DNA from: Vanessa cardui
Taxonomy: Eukaryota > Arthropoda > Insecta > Lepidoptera > Nymphalidae
Direction: 5' to 3'
Assembly (NCBI RefSeq): GCF_905220365.1
Contig: NC_061137.1
Span: 10,806,001-10,870,000 of the forward strand
Length of the DNA stretch: 64,000 nt
Part shown: piece by piece, positions 1 through 12,127 of the stretch
Position numbering within the stretch: position 1 is the stretch's first letter
Layout: each line of letters opens with the position of its first letter
The notes under the pieces: model-generated
Told to the model about the DNA's origin: nothing
Database searches by the model: none
What the model saw: the letters and a program-made list of their open reading frames with translations, nothing else
Translations under genes and position numbers: made by a program

Positions 1-2
1 CC

Positions 3-391
3 ATAGTCAGATCTGCTGTCCTATATGGATCAGAGTGCCACGCCAAAAAAGGGATAAGTGAAAGACAACTGTCTGTAGCGGAGATGAGAATGTTGAGAGG
101 AATGTGTGGATACTAATGGACAGAGTAAAGAATTGGTACATAAAAGGAAGTTTGAAAGTGGTACCAATAACCGTAAAATTGTATGTAACCGTAATGAGGA
201 CCGCGTCGTGAGGAAGGTTTGAGCATGAACGTGGATGGATATAGAGGAAGGGGAAAACCAAGGAAAGGTAGGACAGATTGTGTAAAAGACGATTTTGCTG
301 TAAATAATGTTGCTTGTAATATGACGACCATGAAATATGGAAAAGGAATATGTCTTGTGCAAAGTAAAATTAAGACAATGGCAAGGGGATG
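3..391 (+). pseudogene. RTE-type LINE fragment, C-terminal end of polymerase ORF, frameshifted
   Basis: Seen: frame 3 reads about 36 residues containing VLYGSECHAKKG, then LSVAEMRMLRGMCG, and hits a stop near 115. A second frame resumes at 225 with MNVDGYRGRGKPRKGRTDCV. Known: YG-EC...SVAEMRMLR-MCG followed by a GRGRP-K--DCV block is the usual order in the C-terminus of RTE-clade reverse transcriptases. The two blocks are in different frames with stops between them, so the copy is dead. It probably continues to the left of the window. Confidence 0.8.
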
Positions 392-559
392 AGTGCACTC
401 AATTACAGGTGTACTTTCTATTCAATCACTCTCATTCACTGATAGCCAGTAACTTATCTATGTAACTATTGATATAAAGTTATTGATATCGATATTGTAA
501 TATCGGTTTATGAGAGGTACTTGATCCAAACCTACAGATAGGGTCGATAGTCTAGATTT

Positions 560-675
560 AAAACTGAGTTTCTTTCGCCGGTTCTTCTCAGGTCTGAGGT
601 GTTAAATTAGAAATAAATAAGAAAGTGTAATTACTTCTATTTTGAATAAAGATTTTAGACTTTGACTTTGACTTG
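560..675 (+). repeat. CR1-like LINE 3' end
   Basis: The segment carries CTGAGTTTCTTTCGCCGGTT, then GAATAAAG and a terminal TTTGACTTTGAC tail. The same block recurs near 7500, 36490, 48950, 50890 and 59040 in either orientation. It is the 3' untranslated end of a non-LTR element with no coding capacity left here. Confidence 0.65.
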
Positions 676-2300
676 ACTATATCTAACCACACGACTTATA
701 TCACACACATCTACACAAAGTTATAGGGTCCAACTTTTGCTTTTATATAGCATTTGTACCACAAATTAAATAATTTCAGTGTCTCTAAGTGAATGGTGAC
801 AGGAGCTGGAGGCTAATCTGATGGAAAGTGACTACCATCGCCTATCGTAAAACTTGAGGGCTTGCAGATGCGTTGTCGACCTTTATAAAATGTGTAGGCT
901 TTTTTTTGTAGGTTCCCAATTCGCATCGGTTCGAAACTACCACCGGCGAAAAGAACATATTTTTATCTTAATCCGGCCGTGTCTAATCTTAATTAAAACC
1001 TACCTAATTTTCGGATAATGCCGCCGTTACATTCCTCTTTTATTTTTAAATGACAAAAATAATAAGATTCGTGTAATTTTTAATAAAACATCATGTATAA
1101 ATAATGAACTGTTGAAAAAAGAGGATAGATCTAGTTAATTTGTTAATTGTGGTATCATCATTGGGATTGAACGATAATTTGACGATGACAAAATTGATCA
1201 ATTTACTACCATCTGTGTTATTAAGTTCAACAAATGTAATATGATTGACGTTGTTAACAATGACAGTTGCATATATACAGGATGTACTAGAATTTAGATA
1301 GTGAAAATAATTATATAAAAGTTTTGATCTTGATATAATGTAGAACAATACAAAAGTTTGATTCTTATAGCAAAGTCAAAGAACAATATTGAGATCAGCA
1401 ACAGGCTGACCCAGCTACATAGTTTTTTAAAGAGATAACGCGATTTCAAAGAGTTAGTTGCTGTAAAGCTGTTTTTATTGGGTATTCCAGCGCACTAGAC
1501 GCCAGAATTGTCTACATATCGCCCACTTTACTTGACGAACATATACGCGTTTTACCTGAAGAATAAGTAAAAAAAAATTAATCTATTTTTATATTCACGA
1601 CGAGTATTATTACATTGATAGTCCTGAAAACATTGACAAATATCTTACTGAAAATGGAATCCTACCGAATGTCGCTATCCCCAAGTGTGAGACATACTTT
1701 ATTTCATATGAACAAAATGACTGATAAGGTGATGGAATGTTATATTAATGGAAAGTTACGTCAAATAATAGACCCTTCATAATTATATCATGATAGATTC
1801 TCGCGAAGGTCTTACGCTTGTATTATTAAAATAAGTAACATAAAATATTCGCTCCATCATAAATTTAAACAGCTATTTGTAGGAACAACCTCATTGATTA
1901 AGAACAAAGCTAGCGGAACAGAATATCAACGTTTGTGATGCAATTTATTATTAACAAGGTAAACTGTGAACTACATACAATATATTATATATTGAATAAA
2001 AAATATATTTTGCGTTTTTGGGGCCATCCCTTTGTTACGTAAAACTATTTTCACTTGTTTTTGACCACCACCACCTCTGTATATAATATTTATCGTTATC
2101 TAAAGGAAAAAATTAATAAATGATTGATTTATTTTAATGACTATTATTCAAAGTAAATTTTTTTTAAATGTTTTGTCCCGCATTTTTTTGATTTTACGTA
2201 AGAACTATAGAAACTCCTACACCCCTTTGTAAGAAAACGTAAGACATGCGCGACCCCTCCCCCTAGATCGTCTTATGTAATAAATGAATCGCCCCTTTAT
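676..2300. other. intergenic, no gene seen
   Basis: AT-rich sequence with stops in all frames. A short piece near 795-850 (GGCTAATCTGATGGAAAGTG) is a reverse-oriented 3' end of the LINE family also seen at 19830-20035. Nothing else is recognised. Confidence 0.5.
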
Positions 2301-2395
2301 AATTATTAAATACGGGATATTTACCATGTCTTTTTTAGTTGGCGGAGCTTGATATTTCGACATTATCTGCGAATGTCTCGTTCACGAGACTAAAG
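2301..2395 (+). mobile_element. MITE fragment (same family as 30218-30362)
   Basis: ATTATTAAATACGGGATATT, then TTACCATGTC, GGCGGAGCTTGATATTTCGA and CATTATCTGC match the left half of the inverted-repeat element in opsin intron 5. The right terminal repeat is not clear. Positions 2396-3502 hold nothing recognisable. Confidence 0.55.
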
Positions 2396-3502
2396 TTTGC
2401 GGGTAGATGTTGATGTTGTTAGAAGCGTCCATATGAGACTACCTCCTTTCTCGTACGTTTGCTGCGTAAACACTGGTTACCACTACCAGTGTCACTTTCA
2501 CCCCTACTATTGTCATTTATTTTATATATTATATATTTATTTTATTGGTTTTATATGTACTCGACACTCGATCCCATGTTTTACATCCATTGTGTAAAAA
2601 GTAACATATTTTGCATTTGTTACATATTTTTTTCTTTTAAGTAAAGCTGATTAAATACTTAAATAGATTTGATTGGATTTTCTTTTACTTGAGAAAGATT
2701 CAATTGTAGATCGTGGGTCCATAGTTAATCAAGTTCATACCACTTTTCACGAGTTGCACGGCCGACATCACGCATGGTGTGGCATTAGGAGAGGATCTGA
2801 ATAAAGGTCTATGGTCTACTTCTTTTTAATTTAATTAACAGCATCCACAGGCTAATAGTTGATGTTTTTTTTACATTCTATTCTTTATACATTTTGGTGT
2901 TTAATATTAACATCAGCAGATCTTCGATGGACTTCTTGTGATATTCATGGAAGAAAAAAAAGTCAGTGTGTGCCACACAGATTTTTTTTTTCATTTTAAA
3001 ATAATAGATACATAATCCACAATAAATAATTTATAAGTAATTTTTAATCCTATTTACTTCAATCCGGCGGGCCATGCTCCGCGCTCGACCACAGAGAGTA
3101 TAGCCTCTAATTATGATGTCGCGTTTATGTATAGATGTCTTGAGGCTGTAGGATTGTCTCTAAACAAGGGTGTCTTATCATAATGGTACATTAGCTGTGT
3201 CACAGTATAGAAGTATGGTGTAATAACCTAAAAGTTATATCCTTAACAGGATTGGAAGGATTGTCATGACAGTCAAAGTTTATATTTAATTATATTGTAT
3301 AGTGTCCCAAGTTTATGTATTCGATTTGTAAATCAAATAACATACAAAGTAACTTATAATTTGCTTAACGATAGCGTTAACAGTACACCGTATTGTAAAA
3401 TTATGTGTTATTTGAACCATATTAATTCAATTACTTCGACCTCGTACAAATTGTCAATGGTTTATTTTGAGCAACATCTACCCATTAAATGCTACTTATA
3501 AT

Positions 3503-3795
3503 GAGATGGTCCAGTGGTTAGAACGCGTGCATCCTAACCGATGATTGCGGGTTCAACCCAGACAAGCACCACTGAATACTCGTGTGCTTAATTTGTGTTT
3601 GTAATCCATCTCGTGCTTGGCGGAGGAAAATATCGTGAGGTAACCTGCATGTACATAATTTCATATATATTTTGCCATATGTGTATCCCACCAACCCGCA
3701 TTGGAACAGCTTGGTGGAATATGTTCCAAAACTTCTCAAAAGGAGAGGAGACCTTAACTCAACAGTGGGAAAATTACTGGGTGTAATTGTTGGCA
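3503..3795 (+). mobile_element. S1 tRNA-derived SINE
   Basis: Full-length, diverged copy. The head contains GAGATGGTCCAGTGGTTAGA and the B-box-like GGGTTCAACCCAG, and the 3' end contains CAGTGGGAAAATTAC. Open frames on both strands here are only SINE sequence. Confidence 0.85.
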
Positions 3796-4276
3796 CTGTT
3801 CTAATGTTACTGGTTTGGAAACGCGGTTTCATCTAGGGAAGGGGTTTTGAAGATGTTCTTTATGAATATTTTACAAGTGTGTGAGCGAGATAGATGGTAC
3901 TCTTATAATCCGATTTGATCTTGAAGGATTTTCGAGTCAATTGCCAATCTTTTATATCATAATAACACGAACAATATAGTCAATAATAATATAATATAGT
4001 CAATCTATTGACTGATTCAGAAAAAGTTGCTTCTAACAAGACATTTAAGAAACATACAGATTCTTGCGTCGAGATTAACATCTATTATAACATTGGTGTA
4101 AGATAATTAGCAATCAAATTATTATAGTCAAAAGCGTTTTTGATTAAAATTACAAAAGCACTGTCGAATCGAATTGTAGATACAGATTGTTTCATAATTG
4201 TATGCAAATTGTGAATGAACTTAGTCTAAACTCAGAAATAAAACAATATGTATTTGGTTTTATTTAATAACTTGAT

Positions 4277-4546
4277 TAGTAATTACCATCGGATTAGTAA
4301 GCTGAAGTGGCAGCGGGCTGGTTATATTAGTCGCAGAACCGACAACCGTTGGGGAAGACGTGTTCTAGAGTGGAGACCGCGTCTCGGCAAACGTAGTGTA
4401 GGACGTCCTCAGGCACGGTGGAGTGACGATATACGCAAGGCGGCAGGCAGGAGCTGGATGCGAGTAGCCAGAGATCGATCACAGTGGCGTGCACTGGGAG
4501 AGGCCTATGTCCAGCAGTGGACGGGAACGGGCTGATGATGATGATG
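4277..4546 (+). mobile_element. RTE-type LINE, 5'-truncated insertion with 11-bp TSD
   Basis: The open frame reads to the natural end of an RTE polymerase: WGRRVLEWRPR, then GRPQARWSDDIRKAAG and a final VQQWTGTG. It stops at TGA, which is the first unit of the (TGA)n tail. The insert is flanked by AATAACTTGAT at 4266-4276 and again at 4547-4557. The frame is intact, so the copy is fairly young, but it is only the last ~80 codons. Confidence 0.88.
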
Positions 4547-4794
4547 AATAACTTGATATGAATTTTATATAATGTTTTTCTCGATACGCCGTTAAAAAAT
4601 ATATTCTCGATTTAATTTTCCCGCCATTATCTCATATCTTTCCATGTTCATGTTAACAGATTATAAATACAATTTTTAATAAACAAAGTGACAGATACTC
4701 ATCTGTAATATACAGATAATAATAATGCATATAATATTTATTGAATATAAAGTATTACATTTTAATTGAGTTTTATAATTGAAACGAACGTTAG

Positions 4795-5034
4795 TAAATA
4801 AATAAGTATAGTCAACATCACATACATTAGTCTGATCCCAATGTAAGTAGCTAATGCACTTACTTGCATTATGGAAAATCAGAAGTAACGAAGGTACACA
4901 AACACCCAGACCAGATACAATATAGAAAGCTAATGAACTTTTTCTACGTCGACTCGGCTGGGAATCGAACCCGGGACCTCAGAGTGGCATACCTATGAAA
5001 ACCGGTGTACACACTGTTTGACCACGGAGGTCGT
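4795..5034 (-). mobile_element. S2 tRNA-derived SINE
   Basis: Reverse-oriented copy. The tail reads CAACATCACATACATTAGTC and the head end reads ACCACGGAGGTCGTC, with the B-box as GGGAATCGAACCCGGGACC. It is nearly full length. Confidence 0.85.
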
Positions 5035-5694
5035 CATACGTTTAAAACGTTTGTTCAGCATTATTTTTTTTTTAAATGTTGTTATCGGTCAATTGAACAT
5101 TCTTTGGTATTTTAATTTTCTTTTTTTTTGTATTCATAATAAATATGTAACAAATATGTGAAATTTAAGTGTCACAATTAATAGAGCAACGTCGCTTTAT
5201 TGGCGGGCGTTAATAACTGCACCACAGTTTTATACTATCGCAGTTATTATCGTTCACATCTTGTTTTTGTTCAATAGGATGCTTAAATAATTAAATTATT
5301 ATTATTATATTATTATTGTCCTGCGAAGATCTGAATCATACCAATACTGTGATCTGTTTACGACTAAATACCTACTTTGCAAGAAGAAGTACCTACATTG
5401 TAATACCGTCAAATTTATTGATGTTTATTTGAACAATTTACCAACTCTGAAATCTTTTCTACCTAAGGTCAATGACCCCGACAGGTCCTAGATCCATACA
5501 ATGGCAATACAAATCAAGAGCTTAGACTATTTCATTACCCTCAAACAAGTACGGTCGGATGATTGTGTATTCCGTTTGTAGCTGTAGTGTCAATATTGCC
5601 CTAACGGTAGCTAGGAGCTGTTCCGTAATAATTAACTCCAAGCTCTCCGATGAGTGGGATCGTGAAATTTTGGACACATCAATTTGACTTATAC
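5035..5694. other. intergenic, no gene seen
   Basis: AT-rich unique-looking sequence. No open frame, RNA gene or known repeat is recognised. Confidence 0.4.
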
Positions 5695-6470
5695 TATGAC
5701 TAGCTTCTAACCGAGACTTCGTCCGCGTAGATTTCAGCTTTGTATTAAAAGAAAATCAAAATAACCCAGAAAGAAAAACAATTTAAAAAAGAAAATAAAT
5801 AACTAGAAGAAGTGTTGTCGCCATTTAAAAACATAATAAAAATATATTCGGTGCTTACTTCAAGTTATTGACGGATACGAAGTTCACTTTTTACTCGGCG
5901 CCCTAGTGAAGAGAACATCGCAGGATCGGAATTTTGGATATAAGTAGAACTAGTGTTGGGTATCGTTTATTTTTATATAATAGGATGAATATTTCTAAGA
6001 TTGTGATTGTGTTGATAATAATTTGTGAAATTGCGATTAAGGTATATAATAAATAAACCAAAAGTATAATAAGTCAAGTGTTATCGTATATTGGTTTGTA
6101 GTCATAATATGTAATCTACGAAGTTTAAATGTAATGTATAATAGAATATGTAATATATTATAAAACAAATTTATATATCGTAAATTAAAGTGAAGCGTAT
6201 TAATTAAGTAGTATTGGACATTTAATAAATGCGTGTTTAACATTGTTTTTAGAAGATTTTTTACACCTTGTGTCCGAAAATCCCAAATATTTTAAGGAAC
6301 CTTATTTTTTCCAAAATATAATTTAGCTTATGTTATTCGTGGATAATATAGCTTTCGAATGGCGAAAGAATTTTTCAAATCGGTCCAATAGTTTTTGAGC
6401 CTATTTTATCCAAACAAACGAACAAGATTTCCTCTTTATAGTATTAGTAAAGATTAGAGAATACACGTAT
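5695..6470 (+). repeat. dispersed repeat in two blocks
   Basis: The left block contains ACCGAGACTTCGTCCGCGTA. The right block (about 6290-6470) contains AATCGGTCCAATAGTTTTTG and ends TATAGTATTAGTAAAGATTA. This head and tail are typical of a lepidopteran dispersed element of the TTCGTCCGCG class. About 500 bp of AT-rich sequence separates them, so the element is interrupted or diverged. Confidence 0.5.
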
Positions 6471-6939
6471 TATTGACATTTTATGAGTGATATTCGAAAT
6501 TAGTTCTTACAGAATAATACTAATGGTATAGTTAAAAACCAAAGCACCGATTATTGTCAGCTAATTACAAACATGCCGTTCGATATTATATTGCAATAAA
6601 AAACAAACAAAAATTATATTTCATATGAATAATTTTGTTAAAAAATAAAAATGGATCGGCTTATGGGAGACTTTTTTTCATAGTGGAAACTCATAAACGA
6701 GGTTTATGATCCTTTATAAATATTTATTGGGGACAGTAATTTCTAAGATTTCATAATATTGTGATGAAAGCCCAAAAAGCATAACATCATTTTGTGATTA
6801 TAGTTTTACCTTGTGTTTAGTCTAGAATAGTATTGCTAGCCATGAAATGAGACCTTTTGGAAAATCACGTATCATCGAAAGCGGCTTAGTAACTATGTAC
6901 ATAGTAAAGCAGCTTGCATAACGCTACCGCTTATGTATA

Positions 6940-7252
6940 GTACGAAACAACTTTGATGTAGCATCGGAAAATGCAATGAAACCGATTACTGCCGATTCAC
7001 ACAACCAATAGAACCAGCTCCCTATCGCGCCATGCGACGCTATTCGTCGCTATAGATTCTCGCGTCAGTGCAACCATGTCGACGTGTCAGTTTGACGAAT
7101 ATATTAGGCCATATGGTATTACAAGTAACTACGTTTTTGTAAAGATCATATTCACGTAAGAAATAAATATTGATAATTTGATATGGCGTACTTATTTCGG
7201 ATTTGATCGGTTTTACGAATTTTGCCGATGCTGCATCTGAGATGTGTCGTAC
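6940..7252. mobile_element. MITE with imperfect terminal inverted repeats
   Basis: The left end GTACGAAACAACTTTGATGT and the right end ATCTGAGATGTGTCGTAC are imperfect reverse complements (about 28 bp each). The interior contains CTCCCTATCGCGCCATGCGA. A related right half lies at 40322-40443. No coding capacity. Confidence 0.65.
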
Positions 7253-7440
7253 GGTACTGACGTTTGTCTACTTAGTAGATGCGGTTTCAATTATTGGGCC
7301 CATAGCTTAGACTTAAACATATTAGTTATATAATTTTAATATCAATGTAATGTATTTAAACAACGAGAGCATTCACACCTTTTTGGAACGAAGCCGTTTT
7401 CGCTATTATATTAAAAATAAATTGTACTATGCATTAATTA

Positions 7441-8237
7441 TAAACTCAAACTCAAATTCCTTTATTCAATATAAAAGCATTACACTTACTTATTGATTGT
7501 CAAATAAACACTACCGCCGGTTCGGAAAAAGGAACACCCTGACCTGAGAAGAACCGGCGAAAGAAACTCAGCGGGTCTTTTTTTTCTGTTATTTTTTTTT
7601 TGTCAAATTTATAAGGTACATAGTAGTATATGATTAGAAATAGCCAGGAGGCGATCGTTTCATTCCCAAGGTGTGCTATCAAACATAAACTCGCTAATTC
7701 TATAGTAACCTTTTGCACACAAGCGTTCCTTAACAATTTTTTTAAATTTGGCAACAGAAGCATTTTGAACGCTTTCTGGGATCCTGTTGTAGAAGCGTAT
7801 ACATTGCCCCACAAAAGAGTTACTGACTCTATGCAGTCGAGGAACAGGAGTAACAAGATTGTGTTTGTTTCTTGTACCAATGTTATGAGAATCACATCTT
7901 CTCATAAAAACATTAATATTTTTCCGTACATACAAAACATTACAAAATATGTATTGAGAAGCAACAGTCAATATCTTAATTTCTTTAAATCTATCCCTTA
8001 ATGATTCCTTGGCTCCTAGATTATAGATTGCGCGAATAGCCCTCTTCTGCAGCACAAATATAGTTTGGATAGCGGCTGCGTTACCCCAAAGCATAATACC
8101 GTAGGACATTATACTATGAAAGTAACTAAAATATACTAGTCGAGCCGTATCAATATCAGTAAGTAATCTAATTTTTTTGATCGCAAATGCCGCAGAACTC
8201 AGTCTACCCGCCAATCCGTTTATGTGGGGGAGCATGG
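7441..8237 (-). pseudogene. CR1-like LINE, C-terminal reverse transcriptase fragment
   Basis: A 191-residue open frame on the minus strand (8235 down to 7660) reads HINGLAGRLSSAAFAIKKI, then FSYFHSIMSYGIMLWGNA, then QKRAIRAIYNLG and FYNRIPESV. Known: this is the thumb and C-terminal extension of CR1/Jockey-group non-LTR reverse transcriptases. The catalytic part is missing (5' truncation). The 3' untranslated end runs to about 7441 and carries the AACCGGCGAAAGAAACTCAG block shared with other copies in the window. Confidence 0.85.
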
Positions 8238-8469
8238 TATATTAACAACAGTTCAATTTCATAAAGAGAAATAACATTTACACTAAAAATTAAATGAAAG
8301 CAATGGCAATATATATGTTTAAATATAACTGTATTTAAAAAGAAGAGAATTAAAGAGAACGAGAGTGAAAGGTCGTCTGAAGATAACACGTTTTTTCCTT
8401 ATTATTTATGTCAGTACTCACAACTGCAATCCGCGTAAAAGGACATCGCTTAAAAATTGTATATATTAG

Positions 8470-8985
8470 GTACAAGTAGTTGCGTGCGGCTTCGCTCGCC
8501 TTTTAGAGGTTTAGTGGTTATGTGTTGTACAAAAAAGTAGCCTATGTACATCCTTGGAGTACAAATTTGCTTCATATAAAATTGCATTAAATTCGGTTCA
8601 GCGGTTTGGTAGTGACAACAACAACAACAATAATAACAACAGTCTGTAAATTCCCACTGCTAGGCTAAAGGCCTCCTCTCCCTTTGAGGAGAAGGTTTGG
8701 AACATATTCCACCACGCTGTTCCAATGCGGGTTGGTGGAATACACATGTGGCAGAATTTCTATGAAATTTGTCACATGTAGGTTTCCTCACGATGTTTTC
8801 CTTCACCGCTGAGCACAAGATGAATTATAAAGACAAATTAAGCACATGAAACAGCGGTGCTTGCCAGGATTTGAACCCGCAATCATCGGTTAAGATGCAC
8901 GTGTACTAACCACAGACAAACAGGCAGTTATTTTCACATTTATAATATTAGCATAGAAGTATAGATTATTAAAAATTTCGACAAA
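8470..8985 (+). repeat. F5 dispersed element, split by an S1 SINE
   Basis: The left part is GCGTGCGGCTTCGCTCGCC through AATTCGGTTCAGCGGTTTGG. The right part after the SINE is ACAGACAAACAGGCAGTTAT ending TATTAGCATAGAAGTATAG. Other F5 copies have these two parts contiguous, so the SINE came second. Confidence 0.7.
8611..8915 (-). mobile_element. S1 tRNA-derived SINE nested in F5
   Basis: Reverse-oriented. It starts with an (AAC)n run that is the (GTT)n tail on the other strand. Landmarks are CCACCACGCTGTTCCAATGC and the B-box as GGATTTGAACCCGC. Confidence 0.85.
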
Positions 8986-9327
8986 ATATACGGAATGGGC
9001 TGTAATGAAAAATTATTGCAAAACCGCAAAACGTGGAACGAAACCGTTGAAATATTTGAAATAAATTAAAAAAAAACCAAGAACTTTTGTAAGGCGAAAG
9101 TTTAAACTTTTCCAATTTCACCACGTCGCGTGTTTTGTTTGCAATTTATATTTAGAAAGAACAATAGCAAAACGAAAAAAGGGAAAACGGTTAATGAAAC
9201 CTTAGCGATATTTAATTGACTAATATAATGACGAATTTTAACTTACGTGTTAATAGCACTAGACTACAGTATTGATAATTATTGATCTATGCCTTGTCAT
9301 ATATTTCCCATCGACATACCACATTTG

Positions 9328-9590
9328 CTTGGTGGTAGGGCTTTGTGTAAGCCCGTCTGGGTAGGTACTACCCACTCATCAGTTATTCTGCCGCCAAATA
9401 ACAGTACTCAGTATTGTTGTGTTCCGGTTTGAAGGGTGAGTGAGTCGGTGTAACTACAGGCACAAGGGACATAACATCTTAGTTCCCAAGGTTGGTGGCA
9501 CATTGCCAATGTAAGGAATAGTTAATATTTCTTACAGCGTCATTGTCTATGGTCGATGGTGACCACTTACCATCAGTCATCACATCCATC
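9328..9590 (+). mobile_element. S3 element
   Basis: Near-complete copy from CTTGGTGGTAGGGCTTTGTG to GGTGACCACTTACCATCAG. Internal landmark: TTCCGGTTTGAAGGGTGAGT. Confidence 0.85.
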
Positions 9591-9604
9591 CACATTTCAT
9601 TCAG

Positions 9605-9720
9605 AGTTCAGGTTTGCTTCATACCAAATTTCATGGAATTCGGTTTAGTGTTTTGGTCGTGAAAGAGCGACATACTAACAGACAGACAGAGTTACTTTCA
9701 CAATTTTAATATTAATAAAG
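9605..9720 (+). repeat. F5 element, 3' part
   Basis: TCATACCAAATTTCATGGAA, then AACAGACAGACAGAGTTACT. Lies directly after the S3 copy. Confidence 0.6.
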
Positions 9721-10661
9721 GTGAATTTCACTTTATGGTGACATTTATCAGAGGAGTGTTACCTCCCTCATCTGTATTATCTCATCAGAAAAGGGGAATT
9801 TATGATAAACGCGTGTGCAAACAATTACCTTGAAAAAACAGGATATTTCTTTCGAGGAATTTCAAATATGTTCCAATTTTTATACTTGACGTGGAAAATT
9901 ATTAAGCTCTCGATTTAGAAGTAAAAAAGAATCGTTGAATAAAATTTCGTTTCTTTAAACGAATGATATGTTAGTTTTACTTAACAAATTAATTATTAAA
10001 AACGAGCAAAACTTAAACAAATACTTGACATCATTTAGATACTATGATAGAACACGACTGACGACAACTCAACATTTAAAACCTCTTCATTATACATGCA
10101 ATATAATGTAAATGTATAATACCATTAACTGGTATAAAAATATGTAGTATTTTAGTGAAATAATTCAACGAGTATTTTTTAAATTGAAATTGTGTAAGCT
10201 GTAAACTATGAATTAGTACCAGGCACTGAGTGGTGTAAGATTCGATTTTCAAATGTATCTAGTTTTTTTTTTCATTTAACAAGTCGTCATTTATAACAAA
10301 ATGACAATGATTTAATGTTTTACGGCACGGGTTCATGACCCCTTGGGTTATTGTCATCCCCAATCCAAGCACAATTTTCGACTACAATGGTTTACAAGCA
10401 CATTCATTACAGTTGGAATGACTTAACTACATATATGTGTAAAATGTAATAAATAGATTGTCGGGTCATAACATGTCAATGAAAAACATAAAAAAGTGAA
10501 ACGAAGAGGGGCACGTGACAGCTTTGTGTATGTATTTTTTGCGTGAAACAAATGAAATAATTTTTAAAATAGCACTTTATTTATTTTCTAATATGTCAGC
10601 TCCATACGCTGAAAGTAGCTATTCTGTTAAAATAAATCGATACTTAATGTAAGAAAACCGA
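9721..10661. other. no gene seen
   Basis: AT-rich, with stops in all frames. No exon of the downstream IR gene could be recognised here. Confidence 0.4.
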
Positions 10662-11089
10662 TAATTAATAAATAAATAAACATTGGACAACATCTCTCGT
10701 CTCGGCAAACGTAGTGTAGGACGTCCTCAGGCACGGTGGAGTAAAGATTTACATAAGGCAGCAGGCAGAAGCTTGATGCGAGTAGCCGGAGAAAGATCAC
10801 AGTGGCGTGCACTTGGTGAGGCCTATGTCCAGCAGTGGACAAAAACGGGCTGATGATGATGATGATGATGATGGACAACATCATATACATTACTCTGATC
10901 CCAATGTAAGCTGCTAAAGCACTTGTGTTATGAAAAATCAGAAGTAACGACGGTACCACAAATATTGACCCAAGACAACATAGAAAACTAATGAATTTTC
11001 TACATTGTCTCGGCCGGGAATCGAACTTGGGACCTCAGAGTGGCATACCCATGAAAATCGGTGTACACACTACTCGACCAGGCTGTCCA
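10662..11089 (-). mobile_element. S2 tRNA-derived SINE interrupted by an RTE insertion
   Basis: Reverse-oriented S2. The tail is AATAAATAAATAAACATTGG at the left, and the rest resumes at 10883 with ATATACATTACTCTGATCCC. The head ends at CTCGACCAGGCTGTCC. The tail is split by 10695-10871. Confidence 0.85.
10695..10871 (+). mobile_element. RTE-type LINE, 5'-truncated insertion with 11-bp TSD
   Basis: The open frame reads RLGKRSVGRPQARWSKDLHK and ends VQQWTKTG followed by TGA and a (TGATGA)n tail. It is flanked by TGGACAACATC at 10684-10694 and 10872-10882. Same family as the copy at 4277-4546. Confidence 0.88.
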
Positions 11090-11390
11090 AATGTTACAAA
11101 TTTATATATGATCGCGTATTAAGTGTTGTTTTATTATTTCATATTTATAAGGGGTATCGTTTTACGCTATCAATCAGAAATGGTTCAAACGATAAAACTA
11201 AATCAGTTTGAGAGAATTACTAACAAATTCATAAATTTTAATTAAATACTCGAAGGTTGACTAAGAATAGAATTTGAAGCACTAATATTAAACAAATTTA
11301 AATTAAGTTTATTTTAGTATTACTCTCAAACTAGGTGTTGCTAGGCATAAATATATCTTTAGTTCTTCCGTTGGATTTCCAACCTTAAGT

Positions 11391-11700
11391 AAAGTAAAGT
11401 AACAGCCTGTAAATTTCCCACTGCTGAGATAAGACCTCCTCATCCATTAAGGAGTACTTTTGCAACATATTCCACCACGCTGTTCCAATGCGGGTTGGTG
11501 GAATGCACGTGTGGCAGAATTTCGATGAAATTAGACACATGCAGGTTTCCTCACGATCTTTTCCTTCATCGCCGAGCACAAGATGAATTATAAACACAAA
11601 TTAAACACATATATATTGGTGCTTGCCGGGGTTTGAACCCGCAATCATCGGCTAAGATGCACGCATTCTAGCAATCATCATTCGGGTCATCTCAGCTCTT
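11391..11700 (-). mobile_element. S1 tRNA-derived SINE
   Basis: Reverse-oriented near full-length copy from AAAGTAACAGCCTGTAAATT to the head end CATCTCAGCTCTT. An F5 3' fragment (about 11713-11790) follows. Confidence 0.85.
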
Positions 11701-11884
11701 CCAACATTGATTGCTACTAAATGTCATCAAATTCGGTTCAGTGAAAGAGCAACATACAGGTAAATATAATTACTTCCTCATAATCTCATCAAAATCATCA
11801 TCTTACAGTCTCTCAAAATATCCTATCACGATTAGTTTACTACGTTTCTCACATATGAAATATGTGATAGAATTATTGAATGTA

Positions 11885-12127
11885 CTTCTTGGTAGAACTT
11901 TAGTGAGGCTTTGTACAAGCCCATCTGGATAATAGTTACTCATCACCATATTCTACCGCCAAACAGGGGTACTCAGTATTGTAATGTTCCGGTTTGAAAG
12001 ACGAGTGACCCAGTGTAACAACAGCCACAAGGAACATAACACCATAGTTCCAAGGTTGACGCATTGGCGATGTATGGAATGGTTAATATTTCTTATAGGA
12101 CCATTGTCTATGGGCGATGGTGACCTT
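11885..12127 (+). mobile_element. S3 element
   Basis: Diverged copy: GAGGCTTTGTACAAGCCCAT, then TTCCGGTTTGAAAGACGAGT and GGGCGATGGTGACC. Confidence 0.75.

Noticed and set aside
3503..3580. Genuine tRNA gene (A-box and B-box present)
   Set aside because: The tRNA-like part is the head of a repeated SINE with a non-tRNA body, and the anticodon arm does not fold properly. The same holds for all other S1 and S2 heads.
3518..3832. 104-codon minus-strand frame
   Set aside because: It is antisense to an S1 SINE; the same peptide pieces recur at other S1 copies.
10627..10959. 110-codon minus-strand frame with a hydrophobic stretch
   Set aside because: It runs through the S2 SINE and the (CAT)n complement of the RTE tail; the isoleucine run is the microsatellite.
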